64,000 bases of DNA from Symsagittifera roscoffensis (lineage: Eukaryota > Xenacoelomorpha > Acoela > Convolutidae). Position 1 is the stretch's first letter. Each line of letters starts with the position of its first letter. Positions 10,858 through 23,335 of this stretch are shown in pieces. The stretch covers positions 55,034,617 through 55,098,616 of the forward strand of contig NC_087070.1 of assembly GCF_963678635.1 (NCBI RefSeq). Direction: 5' to 3'. The notes below the pieces were generated by a model. It made no database searches. It saw only the letters and a list, made by a program, of their open reading frames with translations, and had not been told where the DNA came from. The position numbers and the translations under genes were made by a program.

Positions 10858-11910
10858 CTTCGCCCTGATACGAGCATTTTTGTTCCGACTTTCGATACGA
10901 AAGTAACGGAATATTTGTGCTCATGGTGGGTTTTTTTTTCTTCAGACAAATTTCGACTTTTTAATTAGCCATTTTTGACGGAATTTTTTTATATCATCCG
11001 AAAGGTATTGTTGTCCTGAGCTCAAATTTGAAAAGATATTTCATCTGTGATCATTTTTCGTACAGTTATGGGGGTTTAAAGATTGCCATTTTGGCCAATT
11101 TGGGACAATTAACGCGCGATATATTTCGCGCTATTAACGCGTAAGCGGAGATTTAATCCGTCTTAGAAATCGTTCCAAATTGGTTAAAAGAAGCTAATTT
11201 GCCATTAATGGTTTGTTACAAGGAGCGAAATCTATCCTTTTGTACTTTGTATGGCGTGTGGGGGGATGATTTTCATAAAAAAAATTCAATTTTTAGAAGA
11301 AAAAAATTTTCACTTTGTTTTATTTCATTGAATTTTTTAATGTTATTACTGCTCCATAAACCTTAAAAGGCAGTCGGAACATTCAGGGCTTCGCCCTGAT
11401 ACGAGCAGTCTTGCTTTGTTTTGGTATCATTGAATCGATTTTTTTCAGATGCCTTTGAATTTTGTCAAAACGTCTTGTTAAAAAGAAGAAATTGCTCTGA
11501 CGAAAATCCCTTTTTCGAAAATTGAAACAGATTGACTGCTCGTATAGGCTGAAAGATTGATTGATCCAGTTGCTTTTGCTTTGTCTGTTTTTCTGCATCT
11601 TTATAGCTAAGTTAAAGTTAGTTTTGAATGATATCCTGGCCGCGGGATAATGTGACAAAAGGTGTCAAGAAAACTAGCGCGGTTGATCGTAGCGATCTAT
11701 AAACACCATATCAACACCATATATGTTGTTTATAATCGAGACAACCATGAGAACAAAAAAGTTAGAATGCTCTCGTCTTATTATCGCTACGTACAAAAAC
11801 GAAAAGCTCTCTTTCAATGTTAGTCGAGGAAATTGACGGAATATTTGAGCTCGCAATGCTTTTATTCTGCAGACAACTATCGACTCAATAACCACTAAAA
11901 AACTTATGTG
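10858..11910. repeat. Tandem repeat with ~531-bp period, also dispersed at 46660-47240
   Basis: CTTCGCCCTGATACGAGCA occurs exactly at 10858-10876 and 11389-11407. The block after each carries a related ACGGAATATTTG...CAGACAA segment (about 10906 and 11838). The unit includes TATTGTTGTCCTGAGCT and TTATGGGGGTTTAAAGATTG, both found reversed at 46.9-47.2 kb. AGGGCTTCGCCCT at 11386 is a short perfect hairpin. No coding capacity. Confidence 0.75.
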
Positions 11911-12060
11911 TTCACAAAAATAACAAAAAGGTAAACGTTAATTCTCTTGAAATGAAAAGCATCCCTCTCAGTTATGTGTACAAATCAACCAAGGTCACAA
12001 AACAAGTTTAATTGTATTATAAATTATAAACTTTAGAGCCCCGGTTGACCAAAAATGCTT

Positions 12061-13024
12061 CCCGCATCCAGTTTCAAGCGTTAATAATCGATTATATTAC
12101 GATTTTAGTACCAGTCTCACTAAAATTGAGAAACAATCGATTTTAATCAATTAATAATTGATTATAATCTCTTTTTTTTTCAAATCAAATTATAATTAAT
12201 TATAATTAATTATAATCGATTATTTATTCGTCTATTTTTCCATACAATTATAATCGATTATAATTGATTATAATCCATTATTTTTATTCAAAATTCTATT
12301 TCGTTAGTTTTGCACAAAAATCCATTATAATCGATTATAATTGATTATAATCCCTTTTGTTTGTCCATTTTTGTCTTCGAAGTTGCATCTAAATTGCTTA
12401 TATTTTATGCTTTTTGTGGACGTTGGTTCCTATGAAAAATGAGAGAAATTTTTTCAAAATTTTCCATTTAATTCATATTTATAAGTTTTTTTTCCATTTC
12501 TTCCCCATTAGAGTTGTTTTGCGATGCATATTTTAAGCTTTTAAAAACACCAAAACATCAGCAAATTGATTTAGTTTCATGATTGATACGGAAAAATTAT
12601 CTTTCATCTACCGCGAGAAACTTTCCAGTCATATGAGAGGATCTCTGTGAAACTTTTGTTTCGTGGTAAAACTTTGTGTTCAGATGAACCAAAGTGTTCA
12701 AGAGATCTCTCTTTTAGAGATTTTCTTATTGACACAAAAATAATAACCCATAAGATGCAATTCGAAAATAGAAAAATTCCGGCAAAATAAGAGATTATAA
12801 TCGATTATAATCGATTATAATTGATTTTAAGGGTTTTTAGTAAGAACTATAATCAATTATAATCGATTATAAGAGATTATAATCTCTTGGAAAATATCAC
12901 GATTATAATCAATTATAAATCCCTTAAGGACCTAATTTTGGTAATTATAATCGATTATAATTGTCAAAAAATCATCATAATAATCCGTTATAATCGATTA
13001 TTTACGCCTAAACTTGGATGCGGG
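12061..13024. mobile_element. Fold-back / MITE-like element with ATAATCGATTATAAT palindromes
   Basis: The ends are inverted copies of each other: CCCGCATCCAGTTT...GCG at 12061 and its reverse complement AACTTGGATGCGGG ending at 13024. Each end runs into TAATCGATTATA tracts, and the flanks of the interior carry many near-palindromic ATTATAATCGATTATAAT units. The middle (about 12370-12780) is unique AT-rich DNA. There is no transposase ORF, so it would be non-autonomous. A target-site duplication is not clear. Confidence 0.65.
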
Positions 13025-13540
13025 TTGTCCTACAATTTCCTACAGTTTCATAGACTCAGAAAATTGTAAAAAAAACTCTAGGACAAGCATTTTTTCATAT
13101 ATGGAAGTTGTAGGATAAACATTTGATTAGCTTCAAACTAAATTTTCGTTTTTGATGAGCAATGTGCTTTAAATCGAGCAAAAGTACTCTTAAATAATTT
13201 AAATTTGTTTATATACAAGTTTTAACAAGTTTCTGAAAATCTTGCCTTTCATGAAAAAATGGTTATTATACGATTTTCATATATGGAAATTGTAGGATAA
13301 CCATTTTTTTTTCCAAAATAATAAACGTAGTTATTTTTCATCACCAAACTGTTTTTTTTTGGTTCAAATAGCCGGAGAAATTATATTGAATCTTTTTTCA
13401 ATGGTTTTTTGAAATTGTATGAAAATTGTATGATTAGCATTTTTCCATACATTTGATGTAGGAAATTGTAAGATAAGCAGTTTCGGTGTGGGGAAATGTA
13501 AGACCAGCATTTTCGGTTTATGGAGGTCAACCCGGGAGGT
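13025..13540. repeat. Degenerate repeats of an ATTGTAGGATAA motif
   Basis: Variants of ATATGGAAATTGTAGGATAA recur near 13100, 13280, 13420, 13460 and 13490, with a related copy near 21830. Each is followed by a CATTTTT tract. No ORF of interest. Confidence 0.5.
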
Positions 13541-14164
13541 TTGACCTTATCCGGTTGGATTAAAAATCCCATTTCTTTCATATTTTGAGCATTAAAGTCT
13601 CCGCAGGACTTGAGTCTTATATTTTGCTTGCGAATCAGTTTTATAGTCCCTGTGGGACTGCCAGTTCAATTTTTGGATTTGCTTTCCTCTGGAAATGATT
13701 AATTCTCTCTTTTGTTCGAAAAAATGGCTTATAATTCTTCTGCTATGTTTAGTCGTCTACTTCTCCCGTTTGCCTGAAATCATTCGGTCGCTTCGATCTG
13801 GTCTCTCTCTGAGTTTTTAGTTGATGTCTTTTTTCTGATTCTTCTCCATCTCATCGTCTCGCGCTTCTTTTTTTGTTTCGTGTATCAGTTGCCAGAAGAA
13901 CTTCTCAGATCGGGCTTTTCATTGGCAAAACTAGATCGATCGATTATATCAATTTTTCTGTTCTGCTGCATTGGTTTTATGGCCTCCGAGAATGTTACAC
14001 AAGCTTGAAAATCCGGCGACTTCTCGTTAAAGCCCACTTCTTAAATGCATTGATCGGAACCATGTTTCCAAGGGCTCCCGCAAGAGCTCATATTCAGATT
14101 TTTGAAGACTTCTTTGTCGCTTCTACCAAAATTTTTGATAGTTGTGGCGGTGTCTTTTTGATAT

Positions 14165-14545
14165 CTATCCTTTTCGGGGATGGTGCCGTGCTCTCGAATG
14201 TTGATGATTGTTCATACATTGACGATATTGACTGTTCTGATTATGATTTCTGATTAGATATTTTCGCGAAATTTTATAATCTGGGGTCTCCTGGTGGAAT
14301 TGCGTTCTCTTTGATAGCGTTTGTGGAGCCGGTTTCTCTGATGATTGTTTTCGAGTTGGTGCCTTTGCCTTTTTTTGGGCTTTTCTGCCTTTTGCTTTTC
14401 TCCTTCCTTGTCCATTTTTTTGGCAGACCTGTTTTTTGTCCCCTTTCAATGTATTGTCATGAGGCGAGTTTGAGTTTGGTTGCTTAATAGCTAAAAAACG
14501 GAACATGTTTCGTTTCTCTTGTGTTTTCATATGCAACATAATCAC
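14165..14545 (-). pseudogene. Lys/Arg/Gln-rich ORF downstream of Gypsy-B integrase
   Basis: A 126-codon open stretch with a basic block (GRRKAKGRKAQKKAKAP) and an Asn/His/Arg-rich end. Its place just downstream of the integrase remnant suggests the tail of pol or a post-pol basic protein of Gypsy-B, but composition alone does not prove coding. The plus-strand ORF at 13873-14253 overlaps it and looks like a by-product. Confidence 0.25.
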
Positions 14546-14730
14546 TTAACAGCGATGGCCTGCATGGTTTGTAGATATTTGAATTTTGGACAAAAGTGAA
14601 TCCGCTATTTCTTAAAAGCCGTGGTTGGTTACCTAAAATTTGTACCCAAGCTCCTTGACAAGCATATGTTTAAAATTTTTTGTCTGTTCTTTCGTGTTTT
14701 TGTTCGAAAATTGTTTTGGGTTTTTTACTT

Positions 14731-14774
14731 TTTGTACCAATTAGTAATATTTTTTGTACCAATTAGTAATATTT
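14731..14774. repeat. Exact 22-bp tandem duplication
   Basis: TTTGTACCAATTAGTAATAT plus TT is present twice head to tail with no mismatch. Confidence 0.9.
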
Positions 14775-15099
14775 TTCAAGTTTCTTGATTTATTTTTTTC
14801 CACTTTTCTTTGTTCCATTTTTTATCTTATGTATAGTGATTTTGGTTCCTCTGGTTAATTTTTGTCTTGTTTCCACAATTGTCGTTTGTTGTCTTGAATA
14901 TTCTGGTGCTGTAGCTATCTTAATATGTTCTGGAATTCTCTCTGCTGGTTTTCAGTTTGTCAACACATTGTCCCCTGACCAATTCTGACGTTCGTTCATC
15001 ATCTCCGCGGCAACGGAATGTGCATCAGCTTTTTCCGATCTAAACGTGCTTCTTGTTTTGCTGTTTCCCAATGTAAATTGTTTTGTGAACTTGTCATTG

Positions 15100-15508
15100 C
15101 TATGTTGGATAAAGTTGTGTTGAATTTTCATCCCATGTGAGCCTCAATGTTACTCCATGTTTAAAGTTTAGCGACGGCTGATCCTTATTGAAACCGTTTG
15201 TTGAGTTTATCGAAGCGCATATCCCAAGCGTACGTTTCAGTTCAATTACGCCTACCGACCTGTGATCGTCTACTGGTGAGAGGAGGGTTTTCATATTGTT
15301 TAGTCCACAGACATTTCTAGGTTTTTTGATTGATAGCATTTTGATTGATCAGGTAATTTTGATAGCAATCTTTGCTGTAGTTTTCAAAACCAATATAGCA
15401 GACTGCAAAATCTATTTGAGCGTCTTCATTAGGCTCAACAACCGGTTCCATTCGGAATGATTGAGATTTTCCTTTTACTGATTTAAGGTTTTTCCTTGCT
15501 CGTTGCAT
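15100..15508 (-). pseudogene. pol: Gypsy-B integrase core fragments
   Basis: The reverse-strand reading at 15317-15508 contains PVVEPNEDAQIDFA, matching the pre-core/first-Asp region (EPNE-x2-Q-x-DF) of one Gypsy clade. The reading at 15100-15339 contains SPVDDHRSVGVIELKRTL, matching the DHR-x-x-G-x-x-E-R block around the catalytic Glu. The central part between them is missing or scrambled and the frames differ, so the gene is dead. The downstream reverse-strand sequence to about 14750 may continue the C-terminal region. Confidence 0.72.
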
Positions 15509-17308
15509 CGGCGGAAAAAGTGAGCCAATTGGGAATGTTGAGCAATTAATATGTGGGAATTACAGGTGTTCGAATAAATCAACCATCGCGAGGCTCGGGA
15601 GTATGGTAATTGCATGCTCTTGAACACTATCTCGCGCAAATGCGAAAGCAACACAATTCTCTAAGCAATCTGGAGACAATCCTTTCTGACATTCAATCAA
15701 TTTCGTATAATGAAACACTTTTGTACGTAGTAACATTGGAGTGCCTCCCAGTCTCTCTTGCAGACAAAGATTACAATGGGTTTCATGTTTCGATCCCTCT
15801 TAGTTGGGGCTGCTATGAAACTTAGACCGAGGACAGACTTTGTCTATATTTTTTCTAAAAAAGGGTTGAATCTTCATCTGCTTCCGTTTTCGTGGACCGA
15901 TTGTTTGATTGATTCGTGGTTGTTTCGAGTTTATGCAGTTAATGGCTGTTGATTGTTTTTTCGGTCATCGTTGATCTTCTCTGATTTGAAGTCATCTCAG
16001 AGTTCGTTCGATTTTGTATTGGATTCACACTGCTGACGCATTTATGAGAGAGTTCATTTATTTCTAGTTTATTCGTTCACCTTAGTCATTTTTTTTAAAC
16101 TTTAGTCTCTCTTCTATTTTCTCTGCTTGTGTTCGTTTGGACTGCGCTCTGTTTTTGATTAAAGAAAATATTTTCCAGAATTTTTCTTTCTTTTTTGTGT
16201 TGTTATTGTGTTGCCTCGCGTCCCAAATTTTTCATATTAATGTGAAAGTATGTAAATAGTTGAAACTGACGTAACCCACGACTTAAAACCTGTAGTTGTG
16301 GTACTCTGTCGGTAACACCTGGGGTCGGATATATTATAATTACGGATTCATCTCGCAATCTCTTGTCCAGTTTGTTAATGTTTGGGTTTTTTGCTTGTTG
16401 TTTTATGCCGTTGTTTCTTCCCCTTGCTCTCTCGTTTTCTGGTGTAAATCTGCCTTTAAATTCTTTGTTCTTGTTCCGGCGTTGTCTCAGTGTGTTTTCA
16501 TCTTCAATTAAATTTACAATTAAATTCATTCCGATCTTTTTTTTTATCTCACATTCAGCCAATTTTAGCAAGGTGCTTTTTCGGTTCTATCTGATTGACC
16601 ACTTTCGAATTGTTTGGCCGGAATGTTACAATTGCAATTGAGTTTTTAATATTTTTGTCAGCGTTCTTTCATTTTTTTTGCGCTTTTTGATCACTAAATT
16701 GGTGCGTTCCTCTGATTGCCAAAGCTGTTTGAAATGAGGTTGTCAATCACCTGGAGATTGAAAGTGAACAAAAAGATTGACGCTAAAACAAAATCCACAT
16801 GATAGTTACTGGGGTGTATTACTAAAAACTTAAAGTTTTGCGACAAATTTTGTTAAAATCCCATTTTTGTTTTCGCTAACTGTTCGATACCAAAAAAAGC
16901 GAGTCAATCCATCCTGTAAGACTGCTTAGACCAGTTTTTGATAATTTATTTGCTCTCAAAGCCTTGATTAAAGCTTGATAAGGTGATGAAAATTGAGCTC
17001 TTCCTGTTAAACTGATACTTGAAATGTTTTATAACTCATATCTTCCCTAATAATTCCAGTTCACTCAACGAAAAATTTTTCTCCAAAGAATTTAAATCTC
17101 TGGATGCGTAAGAGATTGCTACCAATCTATTTTTAGTGCGTTATTCTAAAAGCGCCCCTTCCGATTGCTGATGAACGATTCTCGAGGTTTTGGTCGAAAT
17201 TTTGGTTTCTGTTATTTCTGATACTAGTTATAATAATTGTTTGAAAGAATATGTATGTTCTGCTTCCCAGTCTTTTTTTATGCTTATCTGCGTTTCTTAG
17301 TAGTGGTC

Positions 17309-17850
17309 TTAATGATGCTGCTCGTTTAGATAAATGCAGAATGTAGCGTGTAAGATAAATGCAGAATGTAGCGTGTATTTTGAACCCATGAAATTTTTTA
17401 ATTGCTGGATTGTTCTAGGGGAGCTGATTTCTCTGTAGATTTTGTTTGCCGAATGGGTGACCTTTTGTCCTCGTTTTTTACGTTTCAACCAGGCGATTAT
17501 CTTCAAGTGCAAACTTGCACTTGTATATTTAACTGGCTACTTTTTTCATCTAATTTTTGTAGGGTTGTTTTTAGTGTTTCCTCGCGGAGATCTTCTGAGC
17601 CCCTTGTTACTATTTAAAGATAGTCTAGATTTGCATATGGGTTCTTGCAGTCAGTGATTGTTATGTCTGTGGCTTTTCGAAACTCTGCCGGCATGTTTTT
17701 TCATCCGCAAAACCTTGATGAAATTGGTATTTTCCGGTGGCATTCAATCTAGGCAATGAAGGTAATCTGGCTTCTATTTTTCTTATCTAAATTATTTGAG
17801 GATACGCGAAATCCAAATCGATGGGTAAAGTTAGTGTTTGTTCCGTGTCA
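17309..17850 (-). pseudogene. pol: Gypsy-B reverse transcriptase fragments
   Basis: Reverse-strand readings include NMPAEFRKATDITITDC followed by a degraded catalytic box (ANLDYL at the expected YxDD position), then VTRGSEDLREETLKTTLQKL. After a frameshift come GQKVTHSANKI and SPRTIQQLKNFMGS (17309-17512), the RT thumb/connection region. The catalytic Asp pair is not intact and several stops are present. Order and spacing to the integrase at 15.1-15.5 kb fit a minus-strand Gypsy pol. Confidence 0.72.
17328..17377. repeat. Exact 25-bp tandem duplication
   Basis: The unit beginning AGATAAATGCAGAATG is present twice head to tail without mismatch, inside the RT thumb region of Gypsy-B, where it damages the frame. 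Confidence 0.9.
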
Positions 17851-18719
17851 TTGGCACGTCTGTTTGACAGTTTTCGCGGTTTTGTCTAATACCACCAGTT
17901 CGCTGTTAGGCATCTGGAACCTGTTTTTTTTAAAATTATTTGTTAATTTTCTTTGTGTTCAGTGTTAGTTTGGCTGTTTGATCGTTTTATTACTGTTATA
18001 ACAAATGGAATATGAGATGATGATTTGAGTGTTTGTCCGTTTTGATAACATATGGTTCTTTTCTATAGGTTTGACCATTTCTCTTTTACGTGCTCCTAAA
18101 ATTGAATCATCAGTATCCATCTTCCTTCTTGTTATATAGATATGATGTCTTTTTTTTGAAGTATGTGTTCCTGTACATGGCTTTTTGCTTTCCAATTTGT
18201 ATTTAATTTGGATGAAAATATTTTAAATCCATTGTTTTCCTTCAGGGTTTGAGTTTTTGCTGTCTTGATTATTAAACACTGGATCTTGTTTCCGTTTTGT
18301 TTTTACAAACTTGATATCAACATAAGGCAAACTTTTACGTCTAATCTCAATCGTTTTTGTCGGTCGACAACGATAATTAGAGTTGATTAAATTTTCCTTT
18401 CGGCGGATTTTATGGGAATACGTATTCTCTTTTCAGAATACTAAACTATCAGTTATAGCAAGCCAGATTTTTTGCCGCAGTTTCGGCTGGGTATGTTTGA
18501 ATGCTGATAAGCTGTCGTTTATTCTCAGCACTTCTCATCAGTTTTTTTTCGTTTGAAAACCAAATCGGGCATCCAGAATCTCAAATGGCGAACCTGCAAT
18601 CTCCCTTCTTTTTAGTTTGACTAATTAACCATTTAAAACCTCTTAGATTTTCGCTGTTGTTTTGATCTCAAACGTTACGGCTACAGCCATCATGAATATA
18701 TATTCCGCATATTTGCGGT

Positions 18720-19490
18720 TCATGATTGCAGGTGTTGTGGACCAAACTGCTGCCCAAATGTGGAGTAGTTGTTTTGTTGTTCCCAGTGGGACGTTTTTTC
18801 ATCCTCTTGTATCTCTATGTCCTCTTTGGTAATTTTGGAAATTGTATTGTCCTTACCGTCGTTGCCGTTGCTCCTGATTCCGTACTCGTATGCATCTTGT
18901 GGGGAATTCATCTCCGCCAATGGTTATTCAGCAACTTTCTTGGTAGTTATGTGGGCTGTGAACATAACCATGAACTAAATTTCTTCACTTTCGCTGCAAT
19001 AGGCACGACAGTAATCACAGTATTTTTTTATTGCCCGCATGGAATTGTTCTAGTGGTTCTGTTTTCTTCTGATTGCGGAAATGAAACTAGGTCTTTCAAG
19101 AGCAGGTATTCTCGTGGTGATATAATTATTCCCCAGAATTTGTATGATCTCTTTTGTTTTTGTTGAATGTAGTACAAGACCAGTTCTTCGCTGCTGTATA
19201 TCCCACTCGCGTTCTGCGGCAACACACAAATATACATTACTTCTGACCTTGCCATCTGCTTCAACGCAAGTAAATGAGTAACACACAACTATTTTTTTCT
19301 CTCGCTTTCATAACCTTGTGTTCCCAACCTTTTTTTGGACTTTGTTTATTTTGGTTCATTTTTTTTACCGTTTCTTCTTGTAACTCATTTTTATAGCTTG
19401 GTTCAGTTGGTTCTAGTCTTGCGGGTTCATCTCGTAACATGTTTTCCTTTTCAATTTCATAATCCGGGAAAACAGTCATCTTCATAATCC
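18720..19490 (-). pseudogene. Possible Gypsy-B gag remnant
   Basis: Reverse-strand pieces include a charged Glu/Lys/Pro segment (RLEPTEPSYKNELQEE), a CDYC dipeptide-pair that could be the first half of a zinc knuckle near 19000, and a Gln/Asn-rich end (GQQFGPQHLQS). Position upstream of the RT fits gag. The knuckle is incomplete and frames are broken, so this is tentative. The hydrophobic plus-strand ORF 18726-19166 is its antisense. Confidence 0.3.
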
Positions 19491-19505
19491 GGGAAAACAG
19501 TCATC
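19456..19505. repeat. Exact 25-bp tandem duplication
   Basis: TTCATAATCCGGGAAAACAG plus TCATC is present twice in a row with no mismatch. Confidence 0.9.
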
Positions 19506-19510
19506 TTCAT

Positions 19511-22499
19511 GATAGCTGCCCACTTAGACCTTTAAAATGGCGGCCTTTTTGAATTTCTTTGCTGCTATGCTCATTGGATTTTATGATTCGATTGCTGCGC
19601 CCCAAAATTATCGACATCTTAGACCTCAGGCCAAACAAAAAATGTGTTTAAAAGGTTACTTGTTATGTTCATAATAATTTTATGGCGCTGAGGTAATCAG
19701 CATTAAGATTGAATTAGTTTTTAGCCGCGCTTTCGTCGCCGCAGAATATTGGGACAAAAGTTGTCTAGAAGTTGACCTCGAGTTATTGTAGACCTTCTAT
19801 GTAATTTATCTTGGATTGATCATTGAGAAGATAAATTGTTTCTTTGCGGCTAGGAAGAAGAATGATGAAATGGTTTTTTTTGTCAAATCTTAGCGAGTTT
19901 TGACACAAAAGTAAATACATGCAGTAAAATGAAAGTAGTTATACGTAAAGTTGGAGCCTGAAAAAATCTTTTTTTATTTTGATGTTGTTTAAAATGGTAT
20001 CTTTTTTGAAACTCGATCAATTTTTAAGTTCTCGTTTTTTTTCCAGAAATATCCCAATTACTTTGTCCAAAATTTTTTAAAGAAAAGACGATCACAACTA
20101 GTCACTTTTTCTGAACCTTGATTTCGATTGTGTTGCCACTCAGTGTTGCTTATGATTGTGTTTTTAACAAAATGCTGATTAATATTCGCTTAATATAAAA
20201 ATTGATGCTGAAAAGTTTATATTTACTTGATTGTGTGTAAAATCAGGTTTTTGTAAAATCCACAATCGATACTTATTCTTTTTTCTGGAGTTTTGATACC
20301 AGTTTTTGAATGAAATCTAAAATAGCAAACATTACGAGGCCAAACTGTGCACTGGATTGGCGCTCAATTTTGTGTCTGTATGTTCCTGGATTCCAGAGAC
20401 AAGTCTTTAAACATGTTAAAATTTTGTCGGAACGATCAAAGGAAAGTAAAGAGCAAAAGAACAACAAAGGGAGCGTCCTTGATGCGGAATCCGCTTACAA
20501 TGCACAAAATGCACATTGGCCTCGTAATGAAAGATTTAAAAAATCAGCTGCTTGTGATGCAGTTGCGTTAGGTTCGTCGGTCATTTGAAGTGACAGCTTG
20601 TTGTTATACTTTTGTTTCTTTATGGGATATTTTTCCCACTTTTTAATAAATTTTTGGACGTAATTCCTCTAAGCCTGGTTGTTTCGACTGCCACAAAAGG
20701 CTTTTGCGAAAAATTTCAACTTACAAACTAAAAAGTGGGAGTTTTCAGTTTTTTCCTGAGCATTTCCCCAGACGCTAGCTTAAGGACTATCTAATATTTT
20801 AGTAATTTAGTAATCTTCTCATAGAAAAAAAAGACTTTTTTTGTTTTGGAAAGCAGGTATTGATTTTTTCAGTGCTTTTTCTCAAGCACGTACTCATTTT
20901 TAGCCATGCCACATCTTCCTCCAACTGTCTGTTACTCCATACCCCTAATAGATTAATAGATGATAAACTTAAGAGTGTTTTATATAAAAAATGGCAAGAA
21001 AAATGAAGCTCATTATAAAATGACTTTTCACGTATCCAAACCCAAGTCCAACTAAAACGTCTTTTAAAAATATGGTTTTAGCCTGAGATAAAAAAAAATT
21101 CACAGACCATAAAATTTTTTTTCCTCAATTGTGTTCGTCGGTTTTTTTCATTTACTCGATGATATTTTGCTGAAATAGATATAGATCTAAATTTTAAATT
21201 ACAATAAAACTTCGGTTTAATTTTATGCGCTATTTTAATTTTTAGGTGGCTATGGTGTTTTTAGAATTTATTTTGTCTAGTACGTATTTTTTTCTTTTCT
21301 CGCCATATTTCAAAATTGAGTTTTTCGATGACAATTTTTTCCACATTTTATTTACCACTATATTTTTTTATCAGATTTTCACCGAATTCAGTGAGCACGT
21401 TTTGAGATATTTTCTCAAAATAAAACGATTCATCACGACCATTAAGTCAAAATTAGACTTTTTTTTACGCTTAAGCCGCCAATGCTAAAGAATTTGTTGG
21501 ATTCTGAATTATATGTCAGCCTTATTAATAATTACTACTATATACGTACAGATTTAAATTGAAATATTTGCGTCTGTGTGTTTTTGGTACCAAAGTCATC
21601 CTTGTATAATAACCGCGTTGACTTGCATAGACCGAAAACGCTAATCATTTAATTCATAAACTAAGTCTATGAAAAAATACTGCTCATACAAATTTCAAAT
21701 TTTGCTAAAACGGTAAAATCGAATTTCTAAAGATTTTTTTCTTGTTTTGGCAGAAAACAACGGTGATCGTAGTAAATAAAACAGAAGATCTTTTGTTAAA
21801 AAATCGCTAATCATACAATTTCCATATATGAAAATTGTATGACCAGCATTTTTTTGATGGCAACAACAAAATATTTTCCAATTAATTTTAAAACAACCCC
21901 TAAGTTCTTTTTCCAACCGCACTCCAATTTTGTACTCAGACAAAATTTCACCAAAAAAAGTTTTTTTCTATAGAAAATTTAATTTTTCTCGTGCAAAACG
22001 TAGTTCTGGATACACAAAACTTGAATTTCTAAATTTTTCTGGAAAACTTTTTCAAAAACGCTAAAAATTCCTATTTCTTTTGTATGGTATGTTTATGTAT
22101 GCCTTGATCAATGTCTGATAAATCAAAACTTCGAATAAAAAAACCGTCTTTGAAAATTTCAGTGAAAATCTAAAAATTTGATTTTCAGTATATCATTTGT
22201 GTTTTCAATGTCTTGTAAATGCATCACGATCCAACCGAAACATTGATTTTTGTCACTTGTGTTCAGTCACGAACACATCCCTAAATTTTCGAGAAATTAA
22301 TTTTAATCAAATCAATTATTTATGGGTTTATGGTAAAATGCTAGTCTCACAATTTCCTTTCAAGCAAAATCAATTTTTTTGCTCTAATTTAATCATCATC
22401 TGGAGACCGAATAGTCGCTATCCGCGCTATGTTGTTTTTACATGGAGTCTGAGCAATGAGAAAAAAAGTTATACGGCTGTCGTTTTATTCTGGATTTGA
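19511..22499. other. No gene seen
   Basis: AT-rich with long A and T runs. Short ORFs on both strands (for example 20310-20588 plus) show no recognisable motif and no composition shift. One stray ATTGTATGA motif copy lies near 21830. Confidence 0.55.
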
Positions 22500-23335
22500 A
22501 CCAATCAAAAAGTGATTTCTAGAACAATGAAGACAGGCCATTTCCGATAAAAAATTAAGTAATTTTCAGAAAGTTGGATCCAAATAAAATATTTAGTTTG
22601 CAGTGAAACCTGACAACTAAATTCCACTCTCGAAACTAGAAGTCGATCACGCTTCTTAAGTTTTCCACTTTTGATGTTTGATATTGGAGTTTGTATACCT
22701 TTAAAAGAGAAATGAAACGAGTTTATAATAAAATCAAAAGTCAAACCGCAAAAAAAGAAGTCTGAGCCTACACAAATTTAAAAAAACTTTCTGAAAAAAC
22801 CAAAAATAAATCCTCGCGACCTATATAAGAGTCTGAATTACGTTCATCCAACAAACAAAAGTAGCCAACAGACAGTTGGAAAAGAATCAAGGAACGCAAA
22901 TAAGCGAAAAGAAATACTGACTTGCGTTTTGAAAAAAAAATCCATTTTGGAGTTTTAAAGAAATCCATGATATCTGCTTGAATTTCCAGAACAATTCACG
23001 GTTAGACCTAATTTGTCAAAATGAACCCAATTTGAAAAGTCTGAGAAGTCTGAAGTTATAATTTTGCTGTTAAATCTCATTGTTGAACTCCACTTTCGAA
23101 AATAAAAGTCGATCACGTTTTACGTGACCTTCATACTTTAAGGTTTCGATAGTGGAGTTTGCCTTCCTTTTAACAAAAGAAACGAAAAGAACTTACAATT
23201 AAAATCAAAAACAAACCGCAAAAAAATTGAATTAGAGCTTGAACAATTGCTTAGATTTTTCCTGAAAAAATTACGAAAAAGTCATCGCGAACTGTATAAA
23301 AGTTTGTCAAATTTTTAAAGCAGATTTTAGCAGAT
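22500..23335. repeat. Diverged tandem duplication, offset about 470 bp
   Basis: AGTCGATCACGCTT near 22641 and AGTCGATCACGTTT near 23108, AATCAAAAGTCAAACCGCAA near 22733 and its partner near 23205, and CTCGCGACCTATATAAGAG near 22812 and CATCGCGAACTGTATAAAAG near 23283 all recur at the same spacing. No ORF is conserved between units. Confidence 0.6.

Larger units (their letters stand above)
14100..19510 (-). mobile_element. Gypsy-B: heavily degraded second Gypsy-family element
   Basis: Reverse-strand translation shows integrase pieces at 15.1-15.5 kb and reverse transcriptase pieces at 17.3-17.9 kb in the correct order for a Gypsy pol on the minus strand, with a possible gag remnant at 18.7-19.5 kb. 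The motifs differ from Gypsy-A, so this is another family. The plus strand is strongly pyrimidine-rich. No LTRs were identified and the limits are estimates. Confidence 0.65.

Noticed and set aside
13873-14253. 126-codon plus-strand ORF
   Set aside because: No recognised motif, and it overlaps the reverse-strand basic ORF next to Gypsy-B integrase. Pyrimidine-rich composition explains its openness.
18726-19166. Hydrophobic plus-strand ORF resembling a multi-pass membrane protein
   Set aside because: It lies antisense to a candidate gag remnant on a pyrimidine-rich strand, where Phe/Leu/Val codons are expected by composition.
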